Notes under the pieces: generated by a model
What the model was told of the DNA's origin: nothing
The model's database searches: none
What the model saw: the letters and a program-made list of their open reading frames with translations, nothing else
Assembly: GCF_000383675.1 (NCBI RefSeq)
Contig: NZ_KB911823.1
Coordinates: forward strand, 311,095-375,094
Source: Terracoccus sp. 273MFTsu3.1
GTDB taxonomy: Bacteria; Actinomycetota; Actinomycetes; Actinomycetales; Dermatophilaceae
Length of the DNA stretch: 64,000 nucleotides
Direction: 5' to 3'
Part shown: piece by piece, positions 1-8,740 of the stretch
Layout of the letters: every line of letters begins with the position of its first letter
Position numbering within the stretch: position 1 is the first letter of the stretch
Position numbers and translations under genes: made by a program

Positions 1-639
1 TTCGAGAGCCTGCGGGTCGCCGGCATCCGGTATGCCGACCTGCGCGGCTACTCCTACGACCGCACCGACGTCACGGCGCGGGCCCTCGCCAACACGTACG
101 CCCAGACGCTCGGCGCAGTGTTCACCCAGGAGTCAAAGCCGTTCGAGATCGAGATCGTCGTGGCCGAGGTCGGGGTCGACAGCGACACCGACCAGATCTT
201 CCGGCTCACCTACGACGGGTCGGTCGCCGACGAGCAGGGCTTCGTGGCCATGGGTGGCGCCAGCGACGCCGCCGAGGAGCGTCTCGGCACCGGCTGGCGG
301 CCGGGCATGACCCTGGCCGAGGTCCTGCGACTGGCCGTCGACGTGCTCGGCGCCGGCGAGAACGGCGAGCGCCGTGCCCTCGACGAGGGCCAGCTCGAGG
401 TGGCGGTGCTCGACCGCGACCGTCCCCGGCGCTCGTTCCGACGCATCGTCGGCCCGTTGCTGACGCGGCTGCTGGGGGAGACGCCCGCGCCCACTGAGGC
501 ACCCGCACCCACCGAGGCACCCGCACCCACCGAGGCGGCCGCCGGCGCAGATGACGCGGAGCCCGCTGCAGGAGAAGGCGGTCCGGCGAGCGCGGGCGGA
601 TCCGTGGACGGTCCCGGAGCTGCGACACCACCCGCCTGA
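1..639 (+). CDS. prcA: Proteasome subunit alpha, C-terminal part (5' end outside window)
   Basis: The frame is open from base 1 and gives 212 residues before TGA. The visible part matches the second half of bacterial 20S proteasome alpha subunits: an LRVAGIRYADLRGYSYDR segment, an ALANTYAQTLG helix and the KPFEIEIVVAEVG strand. The alpha ring gates the proteolytic chamber and docks the Mpa/ARC ATPase that delivers Pup-tagged proteins. After about residue 157 the protein becomes a disordered Pro/Thr/Glu/Ala tail with three PAPTEA repeats, as is usual for the variable alpha tail. pafA lies downstream on the same strand, beyond an oppositely oriented gene. The assignment is firm; the start is not in the window. 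Confidence 0.95.
   Translation, partial: FESLRVAGIRYADLRGYSYDRTDVTARALANTYAQTLGAVFTQESKPFEIEIVVAEVGVDSDTDQIFRLTYDGSVADEQGFVAMGGASDAAEERLGTGWRPGMTLAEVLRLAVDVLGAGENGERRALDEGQLEVAVLDRDRPRRSFRRIVGPLLTRLLGETPAPTEAPAPTEAPAPTEAAAGADDAEPAAGEGGPASAGGSVDGPGAATPPA
484..537 (+). repeat. Three tandem 18-bp repeats inside prcA
   Basis: Three nearly identical 18-base units (484-501, 502-519, 520-537) encode PAPTEA three times in the disordered tail of the proteasome alpha subunit. Units 2 and 3 differ only at the last base. In-frame copy-number change would alter only the length of the flexible tail. Confidence 0.85.
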
Positions 640-669
640 CGACCAGGGCACCGCGCCGCGGTGCACACG

Positions 670-706
670 ACGAAGGCCGCCCACCGAGATGGTGGGCGGC
701 CTTCGT
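670..706. terminator. Bidirectional hairpin terminator between prcA and the DivIVA-like gene
   Basis: A perfect 15-bp stem (671-685 with 691-705, extended by A670-T706) closes a five-base loop. It sits between convergent genes, so it can serve both. There is no long T-run, as is common in GC-rich actinobacteria. Its outer arm resembles that of the terminator after the cold-shock gene at 14.2 kb. Confidence 0.75.
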
Positions 707-750
707 GTCGCGCGGTGCCGTGACCCCGGATCCGGGGCGACGACGGTGCG

Positions 751-1977
751 TCAGCGGCGGTTGGCGCCGACCCGGTCGCTCGAGGCGCTGCGCTGGTAGT
801 AGGACGACTGGTCCGAGCCGTACGACGGGCTCTCGCCCTCGGTGTCGTCCTGCTCCTCGTCGTCCTGCTCGACGTCTGCCTCGGCCGCCGGCTGAACGTC
901 CTCGTCGGCCTGCTGGGCCTGCTCGGCATCGGGCGAGACGGTCTCGGGTGAGGCCTGCTCAGCGCTCTCGTCGTCGGCGGCAGATGCCTCCTGGACGGCC
1001 GGGACGGGCTGCTGGACGTCGGCCACCTGGGGCGGCTGCGCCGGCTTGTCAGGGGCACCGAGCGTGTCCATGAGAGCGCCGCCACCGAGGGTGGCGAGCA
1101 TCTGACGGACGTTGCCGAGCTGCGCGGTGATGCTGTCGCGCTGGGCCGTGGCCGCGGCGAGCTCGCGGTCGGACTCCTCGCGCAGGCGCGAGGCGTGGTC
1201 GCGCGCCTCGGACACGATCTGGTCGGACTGGGCCTGGGCGTTCTCGAGCAGGCGCTCGGCCTTGGCGCGCATCTCGTGCGCGTCGTGCTCGGCGCGCTCG
1301 GTCAGCTGACGCAGGCGCGACTCGCTCTCGTTGAGCGCGGCCTCCTGCTGCTGGCGACGAGCCTCGAACTCGGCGTCGGCCGACTCGCGGCGCGCGGCGA
1401 GCTTGACCTCGAGCTCGGCGGAGGCGGTGGAGGCCTTGAGGCGGTGCGACTCGTACTCCGCCGCGGCCTCCTGGCGCTGGGCTGCGGTGACGCTCTGGGC
1501 CTCGGCCACGATGGCCTGGGCCTCGCGGTTGGCCTGCGCGATGATGCGGACGGCTTCCTCGTCGGCGCGGGCGCGGGCCTGCTCGGCGTACGTCGCGGTC
1601 GTGGCCTTGAGCTCGGCGGCGGCACGGTTGGCACGCTCGCGGATCTCGTCGGCCTCGCCGTTGGCGCGCGTGCGCATCTCACCGGCCTCCTGGTCGGCGA
1701 GCGACAGGATCTGGGCGATGCGCTCACCGAGGTCGGCGAACGTCTGGGCGGGGGCGGGCGAGCTGTTCTTCTTGAGGTCGGCCATGACCCGCGACTGCTG
1801 CCCCAGCTGTCCCCGCAGGTCGGTGAGGGCCGCGTTGAGCTTGGTCAGTTCGACGCTCCGCTCGGCGGCATCCTTCTTGGCCGCCTGCAGGGTGCGGTTC
1901 TGCGACTCGATGAAGGAGTCAACCTCTTCGGGCTCGTAGCCGCGGCGGGAGAACTTGAAGTGCGGTCTGTCGATCAT
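751..1977 (-). CDS. DivIVA-domain coiled-coil protein
   Basis: 408 aa. The first 45 residues (FKFSRRGYEPEEVDSFI) match the N-terminal DivIVA/Wag31 domain that senses curved membrane at poles and septa. Residues of about 50-310 are a long Ala/Glu/Arg-rich coiled coil, and the last 90 are acidic and disordered. It is likely a cytoskeletal scaffold for polar growth or division, but it is not a close copy of Wag31, so its exact role is unknown. The ATG at 1977 was chosen because the DivIVA domain begins there; sequence further upstream does not look like protein. It lies convergent to prcA and divergent from pafA, splitting the usual prcA-pafA order. Confidence 0.8.
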   Translation of the reverse strand: MIDRPHFKFSRRGYEPEEVDSFIESQNRTLQAAKKDAAERSVELTKLNAALTDLRGQLGQQSRVMADLKKNSSPAPAQTFADLGERIAQILSLADQEAGEMRTRANGEADEIRERANRAAAELKATTATYAEQARARADEEAVRIIAQANREAQAIVAEAQSVTAAQRQEAAAEYESHRLKASTASAELEVKLAARRESADAEFEARRQQQEAALNESESRLRQLTERAEHDAHEMRAKAERLLENAQAQSDQIVSEARDHASRLREESDRELAAATAQRDSITAQLGNVRQMLATLGGGALMDTLGAPDKPAQPPQVADVQQPVPAVQEASAADDESAEQASPETVSPDAEQAQQADEDVQPAAEADVEQDDEEQDDTEGESPSYGSDQSSYYQRSASSDRVGANRR

Positions 1978-2260
1978 TTCCGTCCAATGCAGGGGATCGT
2001 GGAGGGGTACGGCAAGAGGGGACAGCGGCCATTGTGACAGCCACACGAGACTGACTATCACAGACGTCGGCCTGTGGGACACCGTGCCGGACGATCGTCG
2101 CGACACCGAGACACGGAGCGGACGCGCGACCCCCGGGAGGAGTCCTGGAGGGTCGGCCGGGGTCCCGAGCACGAGCGCCCGCACGTCTGTTCGCACCCGG
2201 GCGCGCGCGGCCAGCCGCGCCGATGCGTGGTCGTGCCCGACGGCCACGGGACCCGCCGCC

Positions 2261-2266
2261 TAGAGT
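2261..2266 (+). promoter_or_regulatory. -10 box for leaderless pafA transcript
   Basis: TAGAGT ends six bases before the pafA ATG at 2273, so the expected transcription start is the A of the start codon. No Shine-Dalgarno-like sequence is present upstream. Confidence 0.5.
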
Positions 2267-2272
2267 TGGTTC

Positions 2273-3664
2273 ATGGAGCGGCGGATCTTCGGGATCGAGA
2301 ACGAGTACGGCGTCACCTGCACGACGCAGGGCCAACGGCGCCTGACTCCGGACGAGGTCGCCCGCTACCTCTTCCGCCGTGTCGTCGCCTGGGGCCGGTC
2401 GAGCAACGTCTTCCTCGGCAACGGCGCCCGGCTCTACCTCGACGTGGGGTCCCACCCGGAGTACGCCACGGCCGAGTGCGACTCCGTGCGCGAGCTCGTC
2501 ATCCAGGACAAGGCGGGGGAGCGCATCCTCGAGGGCCTCGTCGAGGACGCCCAGGGCAGGCTGCGAGACGACGGCGTCGAGGGCGAGATCTTCGTCTTCA
2601 AGAACAACACCGACTCCGCCGGCAACTCCTACGGCTGCCACGAGAACTACCTCTACGGGCGCTCCGGGGACTTCCAGCGCGTCTCCGACATGTTCATCCC
2701 GTTCCTCATCAGTCGCCAGATCATCTGCGGGGCGGGCAAGGTCGTGGCCACCGCCCACGGCGCGAGCTTCGCCGTGAGCCAGCGCGCCGACCACATCTGG
2801 GAGGGCGTGTCGTCGGCGACGACCCGCAGCCGGCCCATCATCAACACCCGCGACGAGCCGCACGCCGACGCCGAGAAGTACCGCCGCCTGCACGTCATCG
2901 TCGGCGACTCCAACATGTCCGAGACGACCAACCTGCTCAAGGTGGGCAGCGCCGACCTCGTCCTGCGGATGATCGAGTCGGGCGTGGTCATGCGCGACCT
3001 CTCCATGGAGAACCCCATCCGAGCGATCCGCACGATGAGCCACGACCCGACGGGACGGGCCACCGTCCGGCTCGCCAACGGCCGCGAGCTGTCGGCCCTC
3101 GACATGCAGCGCGAGTACCTCGACAAGGCCATCGAGTTCGTCGACCGCGAGGGGATGGACAGCCCCGACACGAAGCAGGTCATCGACCTGTGGGGCCGGG
3201 CCCTCGACGCGATCGGGTCGGGTGACCTCGACGCGATCGAGACCGAGATCGACTGGGTCATCAAGTACCGCCTCATCGAGCGCTACCGCGCGAAGCACGG
3301 GCTCGCGCTCACCGACGCCCGGATCCAGCAGATCGACCTCGCCTACCACGACATCAACCGGCGGCGCGGCCTCTTCTACCTGCTCCAGCGCCACGGGCGG
3401 ACGGCCCGCGTCTCCTCCGACGTCGAGGTCTTCGAGGCCAAGGTGCGCCCGCCGCAGACGACCCGGGCCAAGCTGCGCGGCGACTTCATCCGCGCCGCGC
3501 AGGCCCACGGCCGGGACTTCACGGTCGACTGGGTGCACCTCAAGCTCAACGACCAGGCGCAGCGCACCGTGCTGTGCAAGGACCCGTTCCGCTCGGTGGA
3601 CGAGCGGGTCGAGCGCCTCATGGAGACCATCGACCGGTCGCCCACGATCCAGCGCCCGCTCTGA
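2273..3664 (+). CDS. pafA: Pup--protein ligase PafA
   Basis: 463 aa, full length. PafA uses ATP to activate the C-terminal glutamate of Pup and join it to substrate lysines, marking them for the proteasome. The N-terminus [11 protein letters not shown] carries Glu9 of the metal site, and [13 protein letters not shown] carries the catalytic base at Asp57, the position known from mycobacterial PafA. The carboxylate-amine ligase fold is followed by the C-terminal domain ending TIQRPL. The Pup-deamidase insertion of Dop is absent, so this is the ligase. It probably has a leaderless mRNA. prcA is upstream and FKBP genes follow. Confidence 0.97.
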   Translation: MERRIFGIENEYGVTCTTQGQRRLTPDEVARYLFRRVVAWGRSSNVFLGNGARLYLDVGSHPEYATAECDSVRELVIQDKAGERILEGLVEDAQGRLRDDGVEGEIFVFKNNTDSAGNSYGCHENYLYGRSGDFQRVSDMFIPFLISRQIICGAGKVVATAHGASFAVSQRADHIWEGVSSATTRSRPIINTRDEPHADAEKYRRLHVIVGDSNMSETTNLLKVGSADLVLRMIESGVVMRDLSMENPIRAIRTMSHDPTGRATVRLANGRELSALDMQREYLDKAIEFVDREGMDSPDTKQVIDLWGRALDAIGSGDLDAIETEIDWVIKYRLIERYRAKHGLALTDARIQQIDLAYHDINRRRGLFYLLQRHGRTARVSSDVEVFEAKVRPPQTTRAKLRGDFIRAAQAHGRDFTVDWVHLKLNDQAQRTVLCKDPFRSVDERVERLMETIDRSPTIQRPL

Positions 3665-3798
3665 CCCGGAGGTGCCGGCCGGACCTGTGCGGACCTGTCA
3701 GTGCGCTGTGAAGCGCGCACAAGGGTGAGCGTTACAGTGGCTGGGATTTGCCCTGCGGGACCTCCACGCCCGCCCGCCCCGACCGAAAGTCTTCCCCT
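3665..3798 (+). promoter_or_regulatory. Intergenic region with hairpin and probable promoter of the FKBP lipoprotein
   Basis: A small inverted repeat (GTGCGC at 3701-3706, GCGCAC at 3715-3720) may end the pafA transcript. A TACAGT hexamer at 3733-3738 is a plausible -10 box and would give a leader of about 55 bases before the GTG at 3799. No convincing -35 was found. Confidence 0.35.
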
Positions 3799-4794
3799 GT
3801 GCGTCCCAACCGTCCGGCCGCTCGCACGGCCGTTGCCCTGATCGCTGCCCTCGGCCTGACCACCCTCGCCGCGTGCGGGTCCGGCTCGTCCGGCTCCTCC
3901 GGCTCCGCCACGACGACCGTCGCGGCCTCGGCCGCCCTCAAGGGCGTCACCGCGACCGGCGCCGTCGACCTCAAGACGGCACCCAAGGTCACCCTCGGTG
4001 CGACGCCGATCAGCTCGAAGGCCGTCGAGCACAAGGTCCTGACGCCGGGCACCGGCAAGGCCGCGACCAAGGCCGACACCGTGCGCCTGCGCGCCCAGAT
4101 CTACAACGGCACGAGCGGCAAGCTCATCGACGACGGTTACGCCGCCGGTCGCTCCGCGGAGGCCTACCGCCTCGGCCGCACCGACATCGTCGCGGGCTTC
4201 ACCGAGGGCCTCGTCGGCGCCACCAAGGGCGGCCGGATCGCCTTCACGATCCCGCCCGAGAAGGGCTTCGGCACCGCCGGCAACGACCAGCTCGGCGTCA
4301 AGGGCACCGACACCATCGTCGTCGTCGCCGACATCGAGGACGTCCACACGCCCCTGACGCAGGTCGACGGGACCCAGACGGCCGCACCGGCGGGCCTGCC
4401 CACCGTCGAGTTCAAGAACGGCCCGACCAAGGAGCCGACCGTCACGGTGCCCAAGACGGCCGCCCCGACGACGACGCAGCAGGCCACGCTCATCCAGGGC
4501 ACCGGCGCGACGGTCCAGAAGGGCCAGACCATCAGCGCCCAGTACCACGGCGTCCTCTGGAAGGACGGCAGCGTCTTCGACTCCTCGTGGCAGCGTGGCG
4601 CGGCAGCGGACTTCCCGATCGGCGTCGGCGGCGTCATCCCCGGTTGGGACAAGACGCTCGTGGGCAAGAAGGTGGGTAGCCGCGTGCTGCTCGTCATCCC
4701 CCCGGCAGACGGCTACGGCAAGGCCGGCAGCGCGCCCAAGATCTCCGGCACCGACACGCTCGTCTTCGTCGTCGACATCCTCGACGCGTACTGA
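3799..4794 (+). CDS. Lipoprotein FKBP-type peptidyl-prolyl isomerase with two FKBP domains
   Basis: 331 aa. A typical lipoprotein signal (RPNRPAARTAVALIAALG, then lipobox LAAC) puts the lipidated cysteine at residue 26. A Gly/Ser linker follows, then a degenerate FKBP domain (about 80-190) and a canonical one (about 235-330) with YHG, FDSSW, VIPGWD and IPPADGYG motifs. It should catalyse cis-trans prolyl isomerisation of secreted proteins at the outer membrane face. The GTG at 3799 is preferred over a TTG 51 bases upstream because it starts directly at the signal peptide. A single-domain cytoplasmic paralogue follows. Confidence 0.9.
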   Translation: MRPNRPAARTAVALIAALGLTTLAACGSGSSGSSGSATTTVAASAALKGVTATGAVDLKTAPKVTLGATPISSKAVEHKVLTPGTGKAATKADTVRLRAQIYNGTSGKLIDDGYAAGRSAEAYRLGRTDIVAGFTEGLVGATKGGRIAFTIPPEKGFGTAGNDQLGVKGTDTIVVVADIEDVHTPLTQVDGTQTAAPAGLPTVEFKNGPTKEPTVTVPKTAAPTTTQQATLIQGTGATVQKGQTISAQYHGVLWKDGSVFDSSWQRGAAADFPIGVGGVIPGWDKTLVGKKVGSRVLLVIPPADGYGKAGSAPKISGTDTLVFVVDILDAY

Positions 4795-4849
4795 CCGAGG
4801 CACCCACCGCACCACCGACCGAGTTCACGAACGAAAGGGAACACGCAGC

Positions 4850-5236
4850 ATGGCACTCGACCCGAACCGCACGAAGCCCGAGATCGACTTCCCGGAGGGC
4901 GACGCGCCCGCCGACCTCGTCGTCGAGGACCTCATCGAGGGTGACGGCCGCGAGGCGAAGGCCGGTGACACGGTCAGCGCCCACTACGTCGGCGTCGCGC
5001 ACTCGACGGGCGAGGAGTTCGACTCGTCGTGGAACCGCGGCAGCGCCCTCGACTTCCGTCTCGGCGTCGGCATGGTCATCCCCGGCTGGGACAAGGGCAT
5101 CGAGGGCATGAAGGTCGGCGGTCGGCGCAAGCTGACGATCCCGGCCCACCTCGCCTACGGCGAGCGTGGCGCGGGCGCTGCCATCAAGCCCGGTGAGACG
5201 CTGATCTTCGTCGTCGACCTCGACGACGTCAGATAG
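4850..5236 (+). CDS. FKBP-type peptidyl-prolyl cis-trans isomerase, cytoplasmic
   Basis: 128 aa with one FKBP domain and no signal peptide. Key motifs are HYVGV, EFDSSWNRG, MVIPGWDKGIEGMKVGG and LAYGERGAG, which together line the active site. It resembles the small actinobacterial FkbP proteins encoded beside pafA. The ATG at 4850 follows an AAAGGGA ribosome site at good distance. It lies 55 bases after the two-domain lipoprotein paralogue and probably shares its transcript, ending at the strong hairpin just downstream. Confidence 0.93.
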   Translation: MALDPNRTKPEIDFPEGDAPADLVVEDLIEGDGREAKAGDTVSAHYVGVAHSTGEEFDSSWNRGSALDFRLGVGMVIPGWDKGIEGMKVGGRRKLTIPAHLAYGERGAGAAIKPGETLIFVVDLDDVR

Positions 5237-5244
5237 TCGCGGCC

Positions 5245-5276
5245 CAGGTGGCTCGCCGGGTTCGGCGAGCCACCTG
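5245..5276. terminator. Hairpin terminator between convergent FKBP and DUF3866 genes
   Basis: A perfect 13-bp stem (5245-5257 with 5264-5276) with a six-base loop begins nine bases after the FKBP stop. It lies between convergent genes. Confidence 0.75.
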
Positions 5277-5324
5277 ACCTCCCGCCGTCGCTCCTCGACT
5301 CGCTCGCTGCGCTCCCGTCGCTCG

Positions 5325-6437
5325 TCAGTCCAGGTGTGACGCGCCCCGAACCAATCGGGCGGCATACCGCCCCGCGACGGCCGCGCCGAGGAATCCGGCG
5401 CGGTCGTCGTCGTACCCGCGCCCCATCGTGCGCAGGGGCACCGGCGTGTCGCGCAGCGCCGCGTCGAGCCCGTCGGTCGCCACCTCACGGAGCGTCAGCC
5501 GTCCCCGACTCGCGGCGCACAGGGCCTGAGCCTGCTCGAGCACCCGCACGCCCACCTCGCCGGCAAGCAGCGGCACCGGCACGTCGCCGGGCACGAGCGC
5601 CACGCGGCCGTATGCCGTGAGGCTGTGGTGGGAGACCCCGCGGTGCCGCTCGCGTGGGTCGGCCTCCGAGATCCGCAGGGAGCAGACGGGGCGGCCGCCG
5701 AGGGTCCCCGCAGCGTTGACGGCCTCGCCCGCCGAGGTGCCGGAGAAGCCCCACCGCGTGCCGGTGCCGAGGTTGCCGGGCCCCTGCGAGACGACGACGA
5801 CGTCGGCCCCGACGACGTGGTGCGCGGCCAGCAGGCCGGTGTGGACGTTGACCGCCTCGAGGTCGCCGCCGAAGGCCTGCCCGACCGTGATCGCAGCCTC
5901 GAGCCAGCCGGCCTCGCGCAGGCCGGCCACCGTCCGGGAGAAGTCGATGGGCAACGCGCCGCCGTCGGTCATGACGTAGGCGATCCGCAGGGAGGGGGCG
6001 GCGTCCCGCATCCCGGCGAGCACCGCGGGAAGGGCCGAGTGGAGGTCGGCCACGACGACGGGAAGGCCGGCGACGTCGTCGGCATCGGCGAGCACCGCGT
6101 GGTGCTCGCTGTCCTGCTCGTCGACGCCGAGGACCATCGTCTGGGAGGGCGTGTAGCGCGCCTTGACGACGTGGCCCGGCACGGCCGTGACGTCGTCGAC
6201 GGGACGGGGGAGCGCGTCGGGCGCGGCGACGACGATGGCCAGGCCGCCGGTACCCAGCCCTCGCTCGAGGGCGGTCGTGTTGAGCAGCACGGCGGTCCCG
6301 GGGGTGAGGTCGCCGACGACGTCGACGTAGCCGAGCGCCCGGACGACGTCACCAGACGGAAGCCGGACGGCATACTCGACCGCGCGCGCCCAGCGGGAGC
6401 GCACCTCGACCACGACACCCCGGCGCCACTGGATCAT
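5325..6437 (-). CDS. DUF3866 family protein
   Basis: 370 aa. The sequence matches the actinobacterial DUF3866 family: an N-terminal segment for a small beta barrel (VVEVRSRWARAVEYAVRL) and a longer alpha/beta domain with conserved blocks VVADLHSALPAV, MTDGGALP, GQAFGGDLEAVNV, SQGPGNLGTGT and HHSLTAYGRV. The function is unknown; repeated glycine loops suggest ligand binding, which is inference. Genes of this family commonly sit next to pafBC. It diverges from pafB. The TAGGGT at 6444-6449 ends six bases before its ATG, so the mRNA is probably leaderless. Confidence 0.85.
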   Translation of the reverse strand: MIQWRRGVVVEVRSRWARAVEYAVRLPSGDVVRALGYVDVVGDLTPGTAVLLNTTALERGLGTGGLAIVVAAPDALPRPVDDVTAVPGHVVKARYTPSQTMVLGVDEQDSEHHAVLADADDVAGLPVVVADLHSALPAVLAGMRDAAPSLRIAYVMTDGGALPIDFSRTVAGLREAGWLEAAITVGQAFGGDLEAVNVHTGLLAAHHVVGADVVVVSQGPGNLGTGTRWGFSGTSAGEAVNAAGTLGGRPVCSLRISEADPRERHRGVSHHSLTAYGRVALVPGDVPVPLLAGEVGVRVLEQAQALCAASRGRLTLREVATDGLDAALRDTPVPLRTMGRGYDDDRAGFLGAAVAGRYAARLVRGASHLD

Positions 6438-6443
6438 GGGGTG

Positions 6444-6473
6444 ACCCTATTCGATCGCATGTTCGGGTAGCGT
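6444..6473. promoter_or_regulatory. Divergent -10 boxes for DUF3866 gene and pafB
   Basis: On the minus strand TAGGGT (6444-6449) lies exactly six bases before the DUF3866 ATG. On the plus strand TAGCGT (6468-6473) would give pafB a leader of about 35 bases containing its AGGAAGG ribosome site. The two promoters overlap back to back within 77 bases. Confidence 0.45.
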
Positions 6474-6514
6474 CGGACTGCCCCCACGCGCCGCGCCCCT
6501 TCAGGAAGGTCTCG

Positions 6515-7546
6515 ATGAGCCCTGCGTCTGCCTCGGCCGACAAGACCGAACGGCTGCTCAACCTCATCCTCGCGCTGAAGTCCGCGCGGCGACCGGTCTC
6601 GAAGCAGAAGATCCGCGAGTCGCTGCCGGCCTACGCCGCCGCGACCTCCGACGAGGCCTTCGACCGGATGTTCGAGCGGGACAAGGACGAGCTGCGCGAG
6701 ATGGGCATCCCCATCACGACGACGGTCCTCGACGTCCTCTTCGACGACGAGGTCGGCTACCGCATCGACGCGAGCGAGACCACGCTGCCGGCGATCAGCT
6801 TCGAGGCCGACGAGGTCGCCGCCCTGGCGCTGGCCGCGCGCGCGTGGTCCACCGCGAGCATCTCCGGCGCCGCGTCCGCAGGCCTGCGCAAGCTGCGCCT
6901 CTCGGGCGTCGAGATCGACGAGTCCGTGGCCGCGGGTGCCGAGCCGCGCATCCGCACCAAGGAGCCGGCCTTCGAGGCCGTCCACGCCGCGGTGTCGGCC
7001 CTGCAGCCCATCACCTTCGACTACCGCAAGAACGACGGCGAGCTCACGACCCGCCACGTGCAGCCGTGGGCGCTGAAGAACTGGCACGGACGCTGGTACC
7101 TCACCGGCTTCGACGTCGACCGCGGCGACGAGCGCGCCTTCCGCCTGAGCCGCTTCGAGGGCACCGTGCGTCGCAAGGGACGGGCAGGTTCGTATGCCGT
7201 CCCGTCCGACCACGTGCCCGAGGTGGCCCTCGAGGCGCAGCTGCCCGAGCCCGAGGGCACCGCTGTCGTGCGGGTGCGGCACGGGAGGGGCCACACCCTG
7301 CGCCGGCACGCCCAGCGCACGACCGAGGTCGACGAGCGGTGGGCCGAGATCGAGGTGCCCTACCGCCGCGGCACGACCGAGCGCGACGTCGTCGCCCTCG
7401 GCACGCACGCCGTCGCCGTCTCGCCACCCGAGCTCGTCGCCGGGGTGAGGTCCGCGCTGCGGGCCGTGCTGGACGCGCAGGCGGGGCCGGCAGGGCTGGC
7501 GGGGCAGTCCGATGACGTGCAGGTGCGGACGGAGGAGCACGCATGA
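6515..7546 (+). CDS. pafB: WYL-domain transcriptional regulator PafB
   Basis: 343 aa. An N-terminal winged helix (residues about 10-75) is followed by a WYL domain (about 145-230) with the conserved WHGRWYLTGFD and FRLSRFEG stretches, and a C-terminal WCX-type domain. In mycobacteria PafB and PafC together activate the LexA-independent DNA-damage regulon; they do not ligate Pup despite the name. The stop codon overlaps the pafC start (ATGA), so the partners are translationally coupled. Confidence 0.93.
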   Translation: MSPASASADKTERLLNLILALKSARRPVSKQKIRESLPAYAAATSDEAFDRMFERDKDELREMGIPITTTVLDVLFDDEVGYRIDASETTLPAISFEADEVAALALAARAWSTASISGAASAGLRKLRLSGVEIDESVAAGAEPRIRTKEPAFEAVHAAVSALQPITFDYRKNDGELTTRHVQPWALKNWHGRWYLTGFDVDRGDERAFRLSRFEGTVRRKGRAGSYAVPSDHVPEVALEAQLPEPEGTAVVRVRHGRGHTLRRHAQRTTEVDERWAEIEVPYRRGTTERDVVALGTHAVAVSPPELVAGVRSALRAVLDAQAGPAGLAGQSDDVQVRTEEHA

Positions 7547-8535
7547 GCGCCACCCGACGCACGCCGGCACGCCGGGTGCCCGAGACGGCCACGCAGCGCC
7601 TGGGACGGCTGCTCGACATGGTGCCGTGGCTGCTCCAGCACCGGGGCGTCTCGATCGCCGAGGCGGCGCAGGAGTTCGGGGTCGACGAGCACCAGGTCGT
7701 CGAGGACCTTGAGCTGCTCTTCGTGTGCGGGACCCCCGGCTACGGCCATGCCGAGCTCATCGACGCGCAGTGGGACAGCGGCCACATCTACCTCGACAAC
7801 GCCGACGACATCGCCGCTCCGATGCGCCTGACGCGTGACGAGGCCGTCACCCTGACCGCCGGCCTGCAGGCCCTGGGATCGACGCTCGTCGGCTCCGACG
7901 TCGCCGAGCGCACCCTCGAGAAGATCCGCGCCGCGGCCGCGACGACCGTCGGCGAGCCCACCGGCCGGATCGACCTCGACCTCGACGACGGGAGCCAGCA
8001 CCCGGCCATGGCGACCCTCAAGGACGCCTTCGCCCGCGGTCGTCGGGTCCACCTGCGCTACTACGTCGCGACGCGTGACGAGTCGACCGAGCGTGACGTC
8101 GACATCATGCGGATCCTCAACCTCGACGCCCAGTGGTACGTCGAGGGCTACTGCCACCGCGCCGAGGACGTCCGGCTCTTCCGGCTCGACCGCATCGAGG
8201 ACGCCGCGGTGCTCGACGTCGACGGCACGCCGCCCGCGGACGCCCGTCCGCGCGACCTCGACGACGTCTTCGTCCCGGGCGAGAACGACGTCACCGTCGT
8301 CATCGAGGCCAGCCGGTGGGCGGCGTGGATCGCCGACTACTACCCGAACGAAGGCGTGGAGCGCGGCCCCGACGGGTCGCTCCGGGTCACGCTCAAGGTG
8401 GCCGACCCCGCGCTCGTGCGACGGCTCGTGCTGCGTCTCGCGGGTGAGGCCCGGGTGCTCGAGCCGCCCGAGCTCGTCGACGCCGTGGCCGTCGAGGCCC
8501 GGTCCGCGCTGGCCGCCTACGGCCCGAACGGCTGA
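7543..8535 (+). CDS. pafC: WYL-domain transcriptional regulator PafC
   Basis: 330 aa, paralogous to PafB: N-terminal winged helix (RLLDMVPWLLQHRGVSIAEA), central WYL domain with AQWYVEGYCHRA and VRLFRLDRI, and C-terminal WCX domain. It is expected to form the PafBC heterodimer that recruits RNA polymerase to DNA-damage promoters. It overlaps pafB by four bases. tatA follows after 205 bases with its own promoter region, so co-transcription with tat is uncertain. Confidence 0.93.
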   Translation: MSATRRTPARRVPETATQRLGRLLDMVPWLLQHRGVSIAEAAQEFGVDEHQVVEDLELLFVCGTPGYGHAELIDAQWDSGHIYLDNADDIAAPMRLTRDEAVTLTAGLQALGSTLVGSDVAERTLEKIRAAAATTVGEPTGRIDLDLDDGSQHPAMATLKDAFARGRRVHLRYYVATRDESTERDVDIMRILNLDAQWYVEGYCHRAEDVRLFRLDRIEDAAVLDVDGTPPADARPRDLDDVFVPGENDVTVVIEASRWAAWIADYYPNEGVERGPDGSLRVTLKVADPALVRRLVLRLAGEARVLEPPELVDAVAVEARSALAAYGPNG

Positions 8536-8740
8536 CCACTTCGACGCGCCGACGGCGTCGGGGCTGTGCAAGAGGTGTCCACCAGGTGACCACAGGTGCC
8601 CACATGGCGGTCAGTTGGCCGTTCTCACTGGCGCCGCACGGTCCAGGTTCACCGGGCGCACGTATGCTGGACACCTGCAGCACCGAGGCTGCACCATGAC
8701 GGTTCGGATCCGGACCGGCTTTCGACGAGGAGACGTAACC

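Noticed and set aside
1919-3538. Very long minus-strand open frame opposite pafA
   Set aside because: Antisense shadow of pafA with Val/Asp/Gly-rich composition and no family match.
3694-3720. TGTCAGTG near the FKBP lipoprotein promoter resembles the first half of the PafBC/RecA-NDp DNA-damage motif
   Set aside because: The TANNNT element eight bases downstream is absent, so it does not fit the motif.
3748-3798. Upstream TTG start giving a 348-residue FKBP lipoprotein
   Set aside because: It would place 17 hydrophilic residues before a perfect lipoprotein signal peptide; GTG 3799 fits better.
5280-5330. CTCGCTCGCTGCGCTCCCGTCGCTCG repetitive stretch after the FKBP terminator
   Set aside because: Low-complexity GC-rich sequence common in actinobacterial gaps; no symmetrical or mobile structure seen.
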